Below are positions 35,318 through 44,058 of a stretch of 64,000 nt of DNA, in pieces. The notes under the pieces are model-generated. The model was given only the letters and a program-made list of their open reading frames with translations, searched no databases and was not told where the DNA came from. The stretch covers positions 220,579 through 284,578 of the forward strand of contig CALEIK010000024.1 in NCBI GenBank assembly GCA_937876195.1. Reading direction: 5' to 3'. The translations under genes were made by a program, and so were the position numbers. Numbering within the stretch: position 1 is the first letter of the stretch; each line of letters opens with the position of its first letter. This DNA comes from an uncultured Flavobacteriales bacterium (GTDB taxonomy: Bacteria; Bacteroidota; Bacteroidia; Flavobacteriales_D; Crocinitomicaceae).

Positions 35318-35348
35318 CAAATCTATAACTAATTATTTAGTTATACAA
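35318..35348 (-). promoter_or_regulatory. Promoter of the BlaI/M56 operon
   Basis: Read on the minus strand: TTG at 35348-35346, 20 nt, TAGATTTG at 35325-35318. This fits TTG-N19/20-TAnnTTTG. One palindrome fills the spacer and a second overlaps the TTG element. Confidence 0.65.
35327..35342. promoter_or_regulatory. BlaI operator candidate 1
   Basis: AACTA-N6-TAGTT palindrome (16 bp; extended arms ATAACTAA/TTAGTTAT) lying between the -33 and -7 elements of the blaI promoter. TACTA/TAGTA-like half sites are typical of BlaI/MecI operators. Confidence 0.7.
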
Positions 35349-35362
35349 CTATTTTATTAGTT
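35347..35362. promoter_or_regulatory. BlaI operator candidate 2
   Basis: A second AACTA-N6-TAGTT palindrome, exactly 20 bp from the first (two helical turns) and overlapping the -33 element of the same promoter. Confidence 0.68.
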
Positions 35363-35395
35363 AAGTTGGTATTTTTTAAAATATCTTCCGTTTTG

Positions 35396-35425
35396 TTGCT
35401 CGATTTGATTATTTGTATAAATTTG
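35396..35425 (+). promoter_or_regulatory. Promoter of tRNA-Leu
   Basis: TTG at 35396-35398, 19 nt, TAAATTTG at 35418-35425, matching the Bacteroidetes consensus. The tRNA starts 18 bp further on. Confidence 0.75.
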
Positions 35426-35443
35426 CAATCCCGCATTTCCAAT

Positions 35444-35525
35444 GCCCGAGTGGCGGAACTGGTAGACGCGCTGGATTCAAAATCCTGTGCCTTCGGGCGT
35501 GCCGGTTCGATTCCGGCCTCGGGTA
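35444..35525 (+). tRNA. tRNA-Leu (CAA anticodon)
   Basis: Class II tRNA of 82 nt with a long variable arm (TGTGCCTTCGGGCG region). Acceptor stem GCCCGAG/CTCGGGT, D arm with GGTAGACGC, anticodon loop TTCAAAA giving CAA, and T arm GCCGG/CCGGC with GTTCGATT. It reads TTG codons. CCA is not encoded. The anticodon stem has one T-T mismatch. Confidence 0.95.
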
Positions 35526-35530
35526 CAAAA

Positions 35531-35589
35531 ACAGAGTGAGTGAGAGAGCGAAAGCAGTATCATCACTCTGTTTTTTTTTCACTTCTACA
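35531..35589 (+). terminator. Terminator after tRNA-Leu
   Basis: ACAGAGTGA near 35531 pairs with TCACTCTG at 35573-35580, with a long loop, and is followed by nine T. Confidence 0.78.
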
Positions 35590-35669
35590 TTACTCTTCCG
35601 TATTGTTTTATTAAATATTTCAAAAGTCATGAATAGTTAGTCAATCATTTTGTCTAAAATTGTAGTGTT

Positions 35670-36902
35670 ATGGGAAAAGTGTTGATAAAGAATATCAAGG
35701 GATTGGTGCAATGCGGAGAAGATTTACCAAAGATTAGAAAAGGTAAGGAAATGAGTGTTTTACCTGTTCTTGAGAATGCGTACTTGGCACTTGAAGATGG
35801 AGTAATTGTCGCTTATGGAGCAATGAGCGAGTGGGGAGGAATCACCGATTGGAGAGATTTGGAAGTGATTGATGCCGAAGGCAAATTTGTGCTCCCAGCT
35901 TTTTGTGATTCTCACACGCATACCGTTTTTGCACAATCGCGCGAAGAGGAATTTGTGGATCGAATTAACGGATTGTCGTACGAAGAAATAGCTTTGCGCG
36001 GAGGTGGGATTTTAAACTCAGCACGTCGTTTACAAGAAATGTCGGAGGATGAATTGGTCGCAAAAGCAAAAGAGCGAATTGAGCGTTTGATCTCGTACGG
36101 GACAGGAGCGCTGGAAATAAAATCAGGATACGGATTAACCGTCGATGCAGAACTTAAGATGCTGCGGGTCATAAAACGATTAAAAGATGAGTGTACAATT
36201 GAAATCAAAGCAACATTTTTAGGAGCGCACGCTTTTCCAACCGAATACAAAGAGAATCATCGTGGTTACATTGATAGCATCATCAACGAAATGATTCCAG
36301 CAATTGAAAAAGATAGTCTCGCCGATTACATCGATGTGTTTTGCGAGCGCAATTACTTCAGCGTAGAAGAAATGAGCGAAATATTGGAGGCTGGAATTAA
36401 GATCGGATTGAAACCAAAAGTCCACGTCAATCAGTTTTCAGCAATGGGTGGAATACGAAGAGCAGTGGAATTAGGAGCGCTTTCGGTAGATCATTTGGAG
36501 GAATTGGCGGATGATGACATCGAAGCGTTGAAAAACAGTCCAACAATGCCCACAATTTTGCCGAGTTGTTCTCATTTCTTATCCATTCCTTTCGGAGATG
36601 CGCGAAGAATGATAGAAAATGATTTACCTGTCTGTTTGGCAAGTGATTTTAATCCAGGATCAACACCGAGTGGAAATCTTGGTTTTGTCTGGTCACTGGC
36701 ATGCGTTAAAATGAAAATGACACCCGAAGAAGCACTGAACGCATTGACCATTAACGCGGCCTATGCAATGGATCTTAGCGAAACACACGGTACTATTTCC
36801 TTGGGGAAGAAAACACCTATCATCATCACCAAAGAGATTCCCAATTTTGCATACATACCTTATGCGTTTGGTGATCAACATTTTGAACGAGTTATTGTCT
36901 AA
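35670..36902 (+). CDS. hutI: Imidazolonepropionase
   Basis: A 410-aa amidohydrolase of histidine degradation that opens imidazolone-5-propionate to N-formimino-L-glutamate. The metal site begins with DSHTHTVFAQSR (His82, His84); ALEIKSGYGLT is the family-specific loop, FLGAHAFPTEY and VHVNQFSAMGG supply further ligands, and LASDFNPGSTPSGNL carries the catalytic Asp. Length is normal. The other hut genes (hutH, hutU, hutG) are not in the window, so the pathway is scattered. Confidence 0.96.
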   Translation: MGKVLIKNIKGLVQCGEDLPKIRKGKEMSVLPVLENAYLALEDGVIVAYGAMSEWGGITDWRDLEVIDAEGKFVLPAFCDSHTHTVFAQSREEEFVDRINGLSYEEIALRGGGILNSARRLQEMSEDELVAKAKERIERLISYGTGALEIKSGYGLTVDAELKMLRVIKRLKDECTIEIKATFLGAHAFPTEYKENHRGYIDSIINEMIPAIEKDSLADYIDVFCERNYFSVEEMSEILEAGIKIGLKPKVHVNQFSAMGGIRRAVELGALSVDHLEELADDDIEALKNSPTMPTILPSCSHFLSIPFGDARRMIENDLPVCLASDFNPGSTPSGNLGFVWSLACVKMKMTPEEALNALTINAAYAMDLSETHGTISLGKKTPIIITKEIPNFAYIPYAFGDQHFERVIV

Positions 36903-36932
36903 TTCAGTAAATTTGTGTAATTTAATTGTCGT

Positions 36933-38144
36933 ATGCTGAAATATATTTTTCCTCTGTTTATATCTGCTACCTGTGTTGCACAAAGCATCAATGAGGATCA
37001 TCAACTTCTATGGGAGATTTCTGGGAATGGGTTGAAAGAAAACTCGTATTTATTTGGCAGTCTTCACTCGAATGACAAAGAGCTTTTTCATCTATCTGAT
37101 TCAACGTATTATGCACTGGATCAATCAACAATGATTGTTTTGGAGGCGGATATATTTTCTCTTTTTAATGAATTGGATACGCGGAATACAAGTGTAAACA
37201 TGAATTACGACAATGAAGGGAATCCCTATGGAAATTCTATGGAAGCGACCGAAACTATGTACGGTAGTGAAGATGGAATGCCACAGTTTTTGGACGCTTA
37301 TTTTCAGCAATATTGCTACAACGCTGGAAAACAATTTGAGCAACTAGAAACGGTAGAATTTCAGGTAGATGTCATGTATGAACTTGGGACCTTGAACCAT
37401 GGTTATTACCGATATACGTCAAACAGTGAATTGATTGATTTATACCTGAAGGGTGATATTTATACGCTGGATGAATATTTACGATCCAATTTATCGGTAT
37501 ACACAAAGGGCTATAACAGACTCATTGTAGAACGCAATTTTGGAATGGCAAACAAGATAGATACACTACTCCAAAACCCGTCGAACCGTTTGTTTTGCGC
37601 AGTCGGCGCAGGGCATTTGGCAGGTGGAAGTGGTTTAATCAATTTGCTTAGAAGTAAAGGGTATAATGTCAGGAAAGTTTTAGCTTCCTACAGCGAAAAT
37701 GGAACTCCCGCGGAGAAAAAGGTGAGGGCCTTTAGAAATTATATATTTGAGGATGATGAAAACCCAATTCGCGCTCAATTTCCGGGCAAACCAGTTGTCG
37801 TAAAGGGCGAGTTTGAAGAGTACGTGCTAAAGTTAATTTATAGTGATTTAGGACAAGGAAACACCTACATTGTCGAGTTGTACAAGCCCATGGAGGAAAT
37901 TGATTTAGAGCAAATCGCAAAAACGTATATCGGTGGACCTGCTGAAAGTCCGGTGAAGCGTATAGAACTCGATCATGGCGGAGTGGCTTATCAAGGAATA
38001 GCTGACAATTATACAGATGGATTGTACTGGGTGCGCATCGTGACAAGCGAAGATCATTTCGCAATCATCAAAGCATTTGGGGGAAATAAATTCATGAACT
38101 CGAAACGAGCCCACAAGTTTTTTGACGGTATTTGGTTAGATTAA
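36933..38144 (+). CDS. TraB/GumN-family protein with extra C-terminal domain
   Basis: A 403-aa protein. A short signal peptide (residues 1-17, TCVAQ) precedes a TraB/GumN domain: LLWEISGNGLKENSYLFGSLH near 24-44 and the late GAGHLAGGSGLINLLRSKGYNV (about 227-248), both family hallmarks with conserved Gly-His. The family is related to TIKI-type proteases; bacterial roles are poorly known. After about residue 270 a separate domain of about 130 aa follows (FPGKPVVVKGEFEEY to KFFDGIWLD), which most TraB/GumN proteins lack. Possible TAAATTTG -7 element at 36908-36915. Confidence 0.82.
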   Translation: MLKYIFPLFISATCVAQSINEDHQLLWEISGNGLKENSYLFGSLHSNDKELFHLSDSTYYALDQSTMIVLEADIFSLFNELDTRNTSVNMNYDNEGNPYGNSMEATETMYGSEDGMPQFLDAYFQQYCYNAGKQFEQLETVEFQVDVMYELGTLNHGYYRYTSNSELIDLYLKGDIYTLDEYLRSNLSVYTKGYNRLIVERNFGMANKIDTLLQNPSNRLFCAVGAGHLAGGSGLINLLRSKGYNVRKVLASYSENGTPAEKKVRAFRNYIFEDDENPIRAQFPGKPVVVKGEFEEYVLKLIYSDLGQGNTYIVELYKPMEEIDLEQIAKTYIGGPAESPVKRIELDHGGVAYQGIADNYTDGLYWVRIVTSEDHFAIIKAFGGNKFMNSKRAHKFFDGIWLD

Positions 38145-38205
38145 TCGAATTTTTCAATTGATTTTTACGGAAAAAGGTTAAATTGGCTGTATCAAATAGA
38201 ACAGC

Positions 38206-39321
38206 ATGATTCCTCGTATCCAACAAGCAGATTTTACTCAAAAAGTCACAGAGAACAAACTCATCTTTATTCAAGGTCCAAGAAGAGTGGGTAAGCGCAC
38301 GCTCATCGAAGAGGGATTTAAAACATTGGGAATTGATTACCAGTTTCTGAATTGTTCCGAAAAGAAAACGCGTGAAAAAATTGAAGAGTTCGGGTTGGAC
38401 GCTCAACAAAACTATATCGTGTTGTACGAGGCACAGTACATTTCAACATTGAATGCATTGCTCGAAAGTGTTTTGATGGGAGAGGTAAACGCAACAGTGG
38501 TCGTTTCGTGTTCTTACATTCCAAAAGTCCAACCAGAATTGTTGGAGGCAATGCGTCTAGCGGGACTTGAAATCAACGTTTTTGCGCCTTCGTTTTATGA
38601 GTCTGCACAACATTTTGGATTGCCGGAAGAAGAGCGCTTACTCGAAGAGCGACTGGTGTACGGAAATTATCCGGAAGTCCTGGCCGATTTGAGCATGGCA
38701 GAAGTCACGCTTCGTGAAATCATGCAAGAGGCGATTTTCACCAAACTCAGCAGTGCAGAGCGAATCAACAAGGGTGATAAGCTCATTCGCATGCTGCAAG
38801 TGTTGGCGTTCTCGGTTGGTGACGCTGTTTCGTACAATGAAGTCGCTGAGCGCTGTGGATTGGACAATGAAACTGTCGAGCGCTACGTGCAGTTGCTCGA
38901 AGACGCATTTCTCTTGTACCGCTTGCCATCGTATTACAGCGGGCATCGCTACGAACTGAAAAAATCCAACGTTATTTATTTTGCGGATAACGGAATTCGA
39001 AATGTGCTCATCAATAATTTCAATCCTACATTCATGCGCAACGATATGAATGAATTATGGCGAAATTATGTCATCTCGGAACGAATGAAATGGATCCGCA
39101 TGCAACAATTATCGCACGAGACATTTTTCTGGAAAACACATACACAGCAGCAAATGGATTTTCTCGAAATTACACCAAACGGAATCCGTGCGTACAAAAC
39201 TGACTGGGAGAAACGCAAGAAAGTCAAACTCCCCAAAAGCTTTTCGGATCTATACCCTGCAATAAAATGCTCAGTGCTCAATCGATCGACGTATTGGAAC
39301 TTCATTACTCAAAAAAAATAG
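38206..39321 (+). CDS. AAA/DUF4143-family ATPase-like protein with degraded Walker motifs
   Basis: A 371-aa protein of the ATP-binding plus DUF4143 family. The P-loop reads GPRRVGKRT (residues 24-32): the Ser/Thr normally following Gly-Lys is Arg31. Walker B reads IVLYEAQ (71-77), with Tyr74 in place of the Asp of DE-Q. The C-terminal DUF4143 part is recognisable (SYNEVAERCGLDNETVERYVQLLEDAFLLYRL, with a nuclease-like end ETFFWKTHTQQQMDFLEI). ATPase activity is therefore doubtful. It stops 1 bp before the AddB-like nuclease gene and is probably cotranslated with it. Confidence 0.85.
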   Translation: MIPRIQQADFTQKVTENKLIFIQGPRRVGKRTLIEEGFKTLGIDYQFLNCSEKKTREKIEEFGLDAQQNYIVLYEAQYISTLNALLESVLMGEVNATVVVSCSYIPKVQPELLEAMRLAGLEINVFAPSFYESAQHFGLPEEERLLEERLVYGNYPEVLADLSMAEVTLREIMQEAIFTKLSSAERINKGDKLIRMLQVLAFSVGDAVSYNEVAERCGLDNETVERYVQLLEDAFLLYRLPSYYSGHRYELKKSNVIYFADNGIRNVLINNFNPTFMRNDMNELWRNYVISERMKWIRMQQLSHETFFWKTHTQQQMDFLEITPNGIRAYKTDWEKRKKVKLPKSFSDLYPAIKCSVLNRSTYWNFITQKK

Positions 39322-39322
39322 G

Positions 39323-42151
39323 ATGAAGTTTACGGATAAAATAGCCAAGTATATTCTTGAGAATGATTTACCACTGAATCATTTAACGATCGTTCTGCCT
39401 TCGGAGCGTGCAAAAAAGTACTTGGCGACTTCGTTGTTTAATACATACAATCGCCCTGTATTCGCTCCAAAAATGATCACGATTGATCAATGGGTGAAAT
39501 CGCACAGCGATAAAGCGGTGATTGATAAAACACGCGTATTGATTGAGTTGTTCAACATTCAACTCGCCCAAGCGAAGACAGTTGAAGACCGTTCCTTTGA
39601 TGAGTTCATTACGTGGGGAAATATACTTATCGCAGATTTCAACGAGATCGATCGGTATCTGCTAGATGCCAATCACGTGTTTAGAAACCTAGCCGACATC
39701 AAAGAAATTGAGCAATGGAGTTTTAATTCAGAAGAAAATAATCAGCCATTATCGGAAGGACAGAAACGCTTCATGGAATTTTGGGACCGATTACCGGGAT
39801 ACTATCACGCGCTGAACAAAGCATTGGAGAAAAAGAAGTGCTGTTACGCTGGAGGAGCATTCAATTATTTGGCCAACAACATCGACGTATTGTTTCAACA
39901 GGACAAAGAGAGCGTATTCCTGTTTGCAGGATTCAACGCGCTTTCCAAAGCTGAATTGACAATCATCCGACAATTGGAAAAACTCGGAAGAGCACATGTT
40001 TTGGTCGATGCAGATGCATATTATCTTGACAACAAACAGCACGAAGCAGGAAAGTTTTTGCGTGAATTATCTATCTCATTGGACGGGAAAAAATGGGAAG
40101 GGATTGAGAACAATCTCGCGACAAAAGAGCTGAAAATCGAAATGATTGAATGCGCGCAAAACACAGGTCAAGTCAAAGCCGCCGCTACAATTTTGGAAGC
40201 TTCATCGAAGGAGGAAATCAATCAGACATTATTGCTCTTGGCAGACGAATCTTTGATTGGTTCCGTGATCAAAAATCTACCCCGAAAAATTGAAAAGGCG
40301 AACATCACACTCGGTTTACCCATCAGGAATACGGCACTTCGTACATGGATCGATTTGCTCTTTTCCATTCAAGAAAACAAAACACGGTTCAACACCAGTT
40401 CAATTTATTTTAGTGACCTCCAAGCATTTTGGAGTCACCCGTTTTTACTGGCGACCTTAAGCGAAGAAGAGAAGCGAAAGCTGATTTCCATCGAATCCGA
40501 TATCATTCGACACAACCGCATTTTTTTAAATCCAGCCAAGCTTGATTTGGGAGAAGATGTCTCAAAATTACTGGAGAAAATAACACAACCGTGGAACAAT
40601 CAATGGTCAGATGTACTTATGACGATTCGAAGTTTGAACATTCATTTCTACGAGCGATTTTCGGAGATGCATGCATTCGAAAAGGCAGTCATCGAGTGTT
40701 TTGACAAGTCTCTAGTCGATTTTCAGAATTTGCTTGATGAAGGTATTCCTGAGATGAGTTTAAAATCGTTTAAATTGTTATTCAATCAACACTGGGGAAC
40801 AAAGAGCATTGCGTATCACGGAAATCCTTTGGATGGATTACAAATCATGGGATTATTGGAAACGCGCGCCTTGGACTTTAAACGCATTATTTGCATTGGC
40901 ATGAACGAAGGAAAACTTCCTCCCACCAATCCAATTCAAACCATGATTCCGATGGATTTGAGACGTTATTTGGGATTGCCAACACCGCGTGAAAAGCAAG
41001 GATTGTTCGCGCATCACTTCTACCGATTACTGCATCAGTGCGAGGAATTGTTCGTGACCTATTCAACGGCTACCGAGGCAATCGGAAGCAATGAACCGAG
41101 CCGTTATTTGATGCAGTTGGAAATGGAATTAAGTCGCGTAAATCCAAACGTAAAAATCAAGAAAAGCATTTATTCTCTAGATGCACAGCGAGAAGTCCAG
41201 CACAAAGAGATTCCAAAAACGGAAGAGATCAAATTGCGATTGGACGAGTTATTTTCACAATCTGCTTCGGCTTCCATGTTTAAAAAATTCATTGAATGTC
41301 CGCTGGATTTTTACTTCCGCTACATCATGGAATTTGGTGAGCAAGATGAAGTAGAAGAGGAAATTGAACACACGACTTTTGGAACGTTCATTCACGCAAC
41401 ATTGGAAGAACTCTACACACCGTTCGCCCGTTTCGACAAAGACGGGGTGAAGGTCACGCCAGCACCGAGCAACATCACCTCTTGGGATGTCGAAGCCATG
41501 CTCAAGCAGTACAAATTGGTGTTGCACAGAAAATTCAAAGAGCATTTCAACGGCGATGAAGATGCGTTTATGAAAGGCAAAAATTTGCTTTCCTACAAAA
41601 TGGCAAACACGTTGACGAAACAGTTTTTAAAGTCCGAAATCGAATTTTTGGCGCAACAAACGGAACTTGTTTTTATCGAGGCATTAGAGCGAAAGTATGA
41701 AACCGATATCGAGGTGGAAGTGTTTGGTGAAATGAAGAAGGTGCACCTTGTCGGTCACATTGATCGCATTGACAGTATTGGAGATCGCGTGCGAATCATC
41801 GATTACAAATCTGGGAAGGTTGCTGATACTGATGTTCAACTGCGCAAGTTAGATAAGACGATAGAAGATACAGTCACTTCGTTAAAAAACAGAAAACACA
41901 CCCTGCAATTGATGTACTACGCATTTTTGTACCAACAAGCACATGGAGCTATAGCTGAGTCGAGCATCATTTCATTCATTTCAAACAAAAACCAACCATT
42001 TACGCTTGAGCCTACACGGGTTGAACTAAAAGAGTTACTCGATGAATTCCCAGTGTACTTGGGTCAATTAATGGAAGAAATTTATGACGCCGAAGTTCCA
42101 TTTCGTCATGATGGTGGAAAGATGTTTTCGTATTGTCAGTACTGTGACTGA
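39323..42151 (+). CDS. AddB-like PD-(D/E)XK nuclease-family protein
   Basis: A 942-aa protein of the AddB/RexB-like group. The first about 600 residues are a helicase-like fold without a Walker A motif (LTIVLPSERAKKYLATSLF at the start; RIICIGMNEGKLPPTNPIQ mid-protein). The C-terminal RecB-type nuclease has GHIDRID (Asp814) and IIDYKSGK (Asp827, Lys829) as catalytic residues. The iron-sulfur staple has Cys659 (FIECPLDFYFRYIM), Cys938 and Cys941, but the chain ends at residue 942, before the usual last Cys. The family works in double-strand break repair with a UvrD-type AddA partner, which is not adjacent here. Confidence 0.87.
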   Translation: MKFTDKIAKYILENDLPLNHLTIVLPSERAKKYLATSLFNTYNRPVFAPKMITIDQWVKSHSDKAVIDKTRVLIELFNIQLAQAKTVEDRSFDEFITWGNILIADFNEIDRYLLDANHVFRNLADIKEIEQWSFNSEENNQPLSEGQKRFMEFWDRLPGYYHALNKALEKKKCCYAGGAFNYLANNIDVLFQQDKESVFLFAGFNALSKAELTIIRQLEKLGRAHVLVDADAYYLDNKQHEAGKFLRELSISLDGKKWEGIENNLATKELKIEMIECAQNTGQVKAAATILEASSKEEINQTLLLLADESLIGSVIKNLPRKIEKANITLGLPIRNTALRTWIDLLFSIQENKTRFNTSSIYFSDLQAFWSHPFLLATLSEEEKRKLISIESDIIRHNRIFLNPAKLDLGEDVSKLLEKITQPWNNQWSDVLMTIRSLNIHFYERFSEMHAFEKAVIECFDKSLVDFQNLLDEGIPEMSLKSFKLLFNQHWGTKSIAYHGNPLDGLQIMGLLETRALDFKRIICIGMNEGKLPPTNPIQTMIPMDLRRYLGLPTPREKQGLFAHHFYRLLHQCEELFVTYSTATEAIGSNEPSRYLMQLEMELSRVNPNVKIKKSIYSLDAQREVQHKEIPKTEEIKLRLDELFSQSASASMFKKFIECPLDFYFRYIMEFGEQDEVEEEIEHTTFGTFIHATLEELYTPFARFDKDGVKVTPAPSNITSWDVEAMLKQYKLVLHRKFKEHFNGDEDAFMKGKNLLSYKMANTLTKQFLKSEIEFLAQQTELVFIEALERKYETDIEVEVFGEMKKVHLVGHIDRIDSIGDRVRIIDYKSGKVADTDVQLRKLDKTIEDTVTSLKNRKHTLQLMYYAFLYQQAHGAIAESSIISFISNKNQPFTLEPTRVELKELLDEFPVYLGQLMEEIYDAEVPFRHDGGKMFSYCQYCD

Positions 42152-42167
42152 TGAGAAATCCCAAGAC

Positions 42168-42200
42168 AAAAAAAAACCGTTCACTACTAGCGAACGGTTT
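42168..42200. terminator. Bidirectional terminator between the nuclease gene and rpmA
   Basis: AACCGTTC/GAACGGTT hairpin with an A-run on its left and TTT on its right; the A-run gives a strong U-tract for the minus-strand rplU-rpmA operon. Confidence 0.85.
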
Positions 42201-42223
42201 CTAATTCAATATGAATTCGTTTC

Positions 42224-42493
42224 TTAAGCCTCAGCGTTCTCAAATGGAACTACCGATACAAATGAACGATTGTTTTTCTTTTTACGGAATTCAACTAATC
42301 CATCAGTCAACGCATATAATGTGTGGTCTTTTCCAATTCCAACATTCGTTCCTGGGTGGTGTTGAGTTCCTCTTTGACGAATAATGATGTTTCCTGCAAT
42401 TGCAGCTTGTCCACCAAAAATCTTAACGCCTAAACGCTTGCTTTCTGATTCACGACCATTTTTCGAACTACCGACTCCTTTCTTATGTGCCAT
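42224..42493 (-). CDS. rpmA: 50S ribosomal protein L27
   Basis: An 89-aa protein starting MAHKKGVGSSKNGRESESKR, the standard L27 N-terminus, followed by GVKIFGGQ and RQRGTQHHPGTNVGIG. L27 lies at the peptidyl-transferase centre. The start at ATG 42491-42493 is fixed by this conserved MAHKKG. Second gene of the usual rplU-rpmA operon. Confidence 0.98.
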   Translation of the reverse strand: MAHKKGVGSSKNGRESESKRLGVKIFGGQAAIAGNIIIRQRGTQHHPGTNVGIGKDHTLYALTDGLVEFRKKKNNRSFVSVVPFENAEA

Positions 42494-42533
42494 TTTATTA
42501 AATTTTATCTCCAAAAAAAATTGGAGGAAGTTC

Positions 42534-42845
42534 TTACGCTTTAATATCTGTAATCGTAATTGCTGTAAAGCACTGACGATGTCCATTTTTCTTTTTGTAA
42601 CCTTTTCTTCGTTTCTTTCTAAAAACGATTACTTTGTCTCCTTTTACGTGCTCTTCTACTTTTGCAGAAACTGTTGCACCTTTTATAGCCGGGGCGCCAA
42701 GTGTTACTTTCCCATCGTTTTCAACTAAAAGCACTTTATCGAAATTTACTTTCTTTCCTGCTTCTGCGTCTAAACGGTGAACAAAGATTTTTTGGTCTTT
42801 TTGCACTTTAAACTGCTGCCCTGCTATCTCTACTATTGCGTACAT
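42534..42845 (-). CDS. rplU: 50S ribosomal protein L21
   Basis: A 103-aa protein with typical L21 features: MYAIVEIAGQQFKVQKDQKI at the N-terminus and FRKKRRKGYKKKNGHRQ near the C-terminus. It binds 23S rRNA in the large subunit. First gene of the rplU-rpmA operon, 40 bp before rpmA. Confidence 0.98.
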   Translation of the reverse strand: MYAIVEIAGQQFKVQKDQKIFVHRLDAEAGKKVNFDKVLLVENDGKVTLGAPAIKGATVSAKVEEHVKGDKVIVFRKKRRKGYKKKNGHRQCFTAITITDIKA

Positions 42846-42886
42846 ATAGCTAATTTATTAATTAATTTTACTTAAAAATTGGAGGA

Positions 42887-42916
42887 CAAAGATATGCATT
42901 TTTCCAAATAATACAA
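42887..42916 (-). promoter_or_regulatory. Promoter of rplU-rpmA
   Basis: Minus strand: TTG at 42916-42914, 19 nt, TATCTTTG at 42894-42887. Exact match to the consensus spacing; leader of about 35 nt before the rplU ATG. Confidence 0.75.
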
Positions 42917-42918
42917 CG

Positions 42919-43851
42919 TTAATCGTATTTTATTGCCTCATTTCTTCTTTTTTTCAATTTCGGAAGCACATTCGCAGTAAAAATCCCCAATAAAACAATC
43001 AACATCGAGCCGATTTGGTACATGTTGATTTTCTCATTAAAAGAGAATCCGATAATCACCGCAACGATGGGAATGAGGTAGGTCACGCTGCTCGCATACA
43101 ACACCGACGACAAGGTGATTAAACGATTAAAGATAATCACGGCAAAAGCAGTCCCAACAATACTCAATGCCCCGAGGTAGATCAGTCCTTCTGAAGCATG
43201 TGGATTTTCACGCATGGTTGTCACGCTTCCATTCAGTAAACTGACAACGATACTGGGCAAGAAAATAATCGAAAAGGACAAGGAACTAATTTGAAAACTT
43301 TTCAGTGATTGCAACTTGTGTCGAATGATGTTTAGACTAATCGCATAAAAAATTGTCGCTAAAACAATGGCGAGGATATGAATCATTCCACCGTTAATCG
43401 ACAAATCTCTTCCTGAAAGCATGAGTGCAACAACGCCAATCGTCCCGATGGCAACTCCGACCAATTGAATTTTTGTCAAGCGGTCTTTAAAAAAGAAAAA
43501 ACCAATCAACAATGCGAAAATGGGCGTGAAACTGTTCAACATTCCTGCGTAACCAGAAGAAATTCCTGTTTCTGCATAGGTGAACAAAAATGCGGGGAAG
43601 AAGTTTCCAAACAATCCCACAACAGCGAGCAGCAAAAACACTTTAAAATCCTTCAACTTAGCCAACGCACGAATGGCGAATGGCAATAAAACGAATGAAG
43701 CAATGGCTATGCGCAACGATCCGACTTGAGAATCACTGAAGATTTCTTCGCCATTATCGGTGAACATCGCCTTTTTCATCAAAATGAAAGAACTCCCCCA
43801 AATACAAGCCAGGGAAATCAGCAGGATCCAACACTTCATCTCTTTAGACAT
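42919..43851 (-). CDS. EamA-family (DMT superfamily) transporter
   Basis: A 310-aa membrane protein with ten hydrophobic helices in two EamA repeats: LACIWGSSFILMKKAM at the N-terminus and a second repeat starting near GGMIHILAIVLATIFYA. The family exports amino acids, purines or other metabolites; the substrate is unknown. I chose the ATG at 43851; a TTG two codons upstream is possible. It is divergent from mraZ, and a pair of MraZ-box-like repeats lies 90 bp upstream of its start. Confidence 0.88.
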   Translation of the reverse strand: MSKEMKCWILLISLACIWGSSFILMKKAMFTDNGEEIFSDSQVGSLRIAIASFVLLPFAIRALAKLKDFKVFLLLAVVGLFGNFFPAFLFTYAETGISSGYAGMLNSFTPIFALLIGFFFFKDRLTKIQLVGVAIGTIGVVALMLSGRDLSINGGMIHILAIVLATIFYAISLNIIRHKLQSLKSFQISSLSFSIIFLPSIVVSLLNGSVTTMRENPHASEGLIYLGALSIVGTAFAVIIFNRLITLSSVLYASSVTYLIPIVAVIIGFSFNEKINMYQIGSMLIVLLGIFTANVLPKLKKRRNEAIKYD

Positions 43852-43937
43852 GTGCAAATGTAGCTAAATTTTAAATCGGACAAATGCATCGCAACACTGT
43901 GGATAAAGCAGGAGTTTTCAACATCAATAGAATTTTA

Positions 43938-43957
43938 TACCACTTTCTACCACTTTT
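43938..43957 (-). promoter_or_regulatory. MraZ-box-like tandem repeat, minus orientation
   Basis: On the minus strand AAAAGTGGTA followed by GAAAGTGGTA: two AAAGTGG units with a 10-bp period. They mirror the pair at 44059-44078 and point toward the EamA gene. Confidence 0.6.
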
Positions 43958-44058
43958 GATAAAATTGCTGTATTCTACTATTTATAGGGAATTTTATCAA
44001 TCATCAATGCAACCTTTTCGCGAATTAACCGTTTAGACTTATGAACAATATGGAAGTT

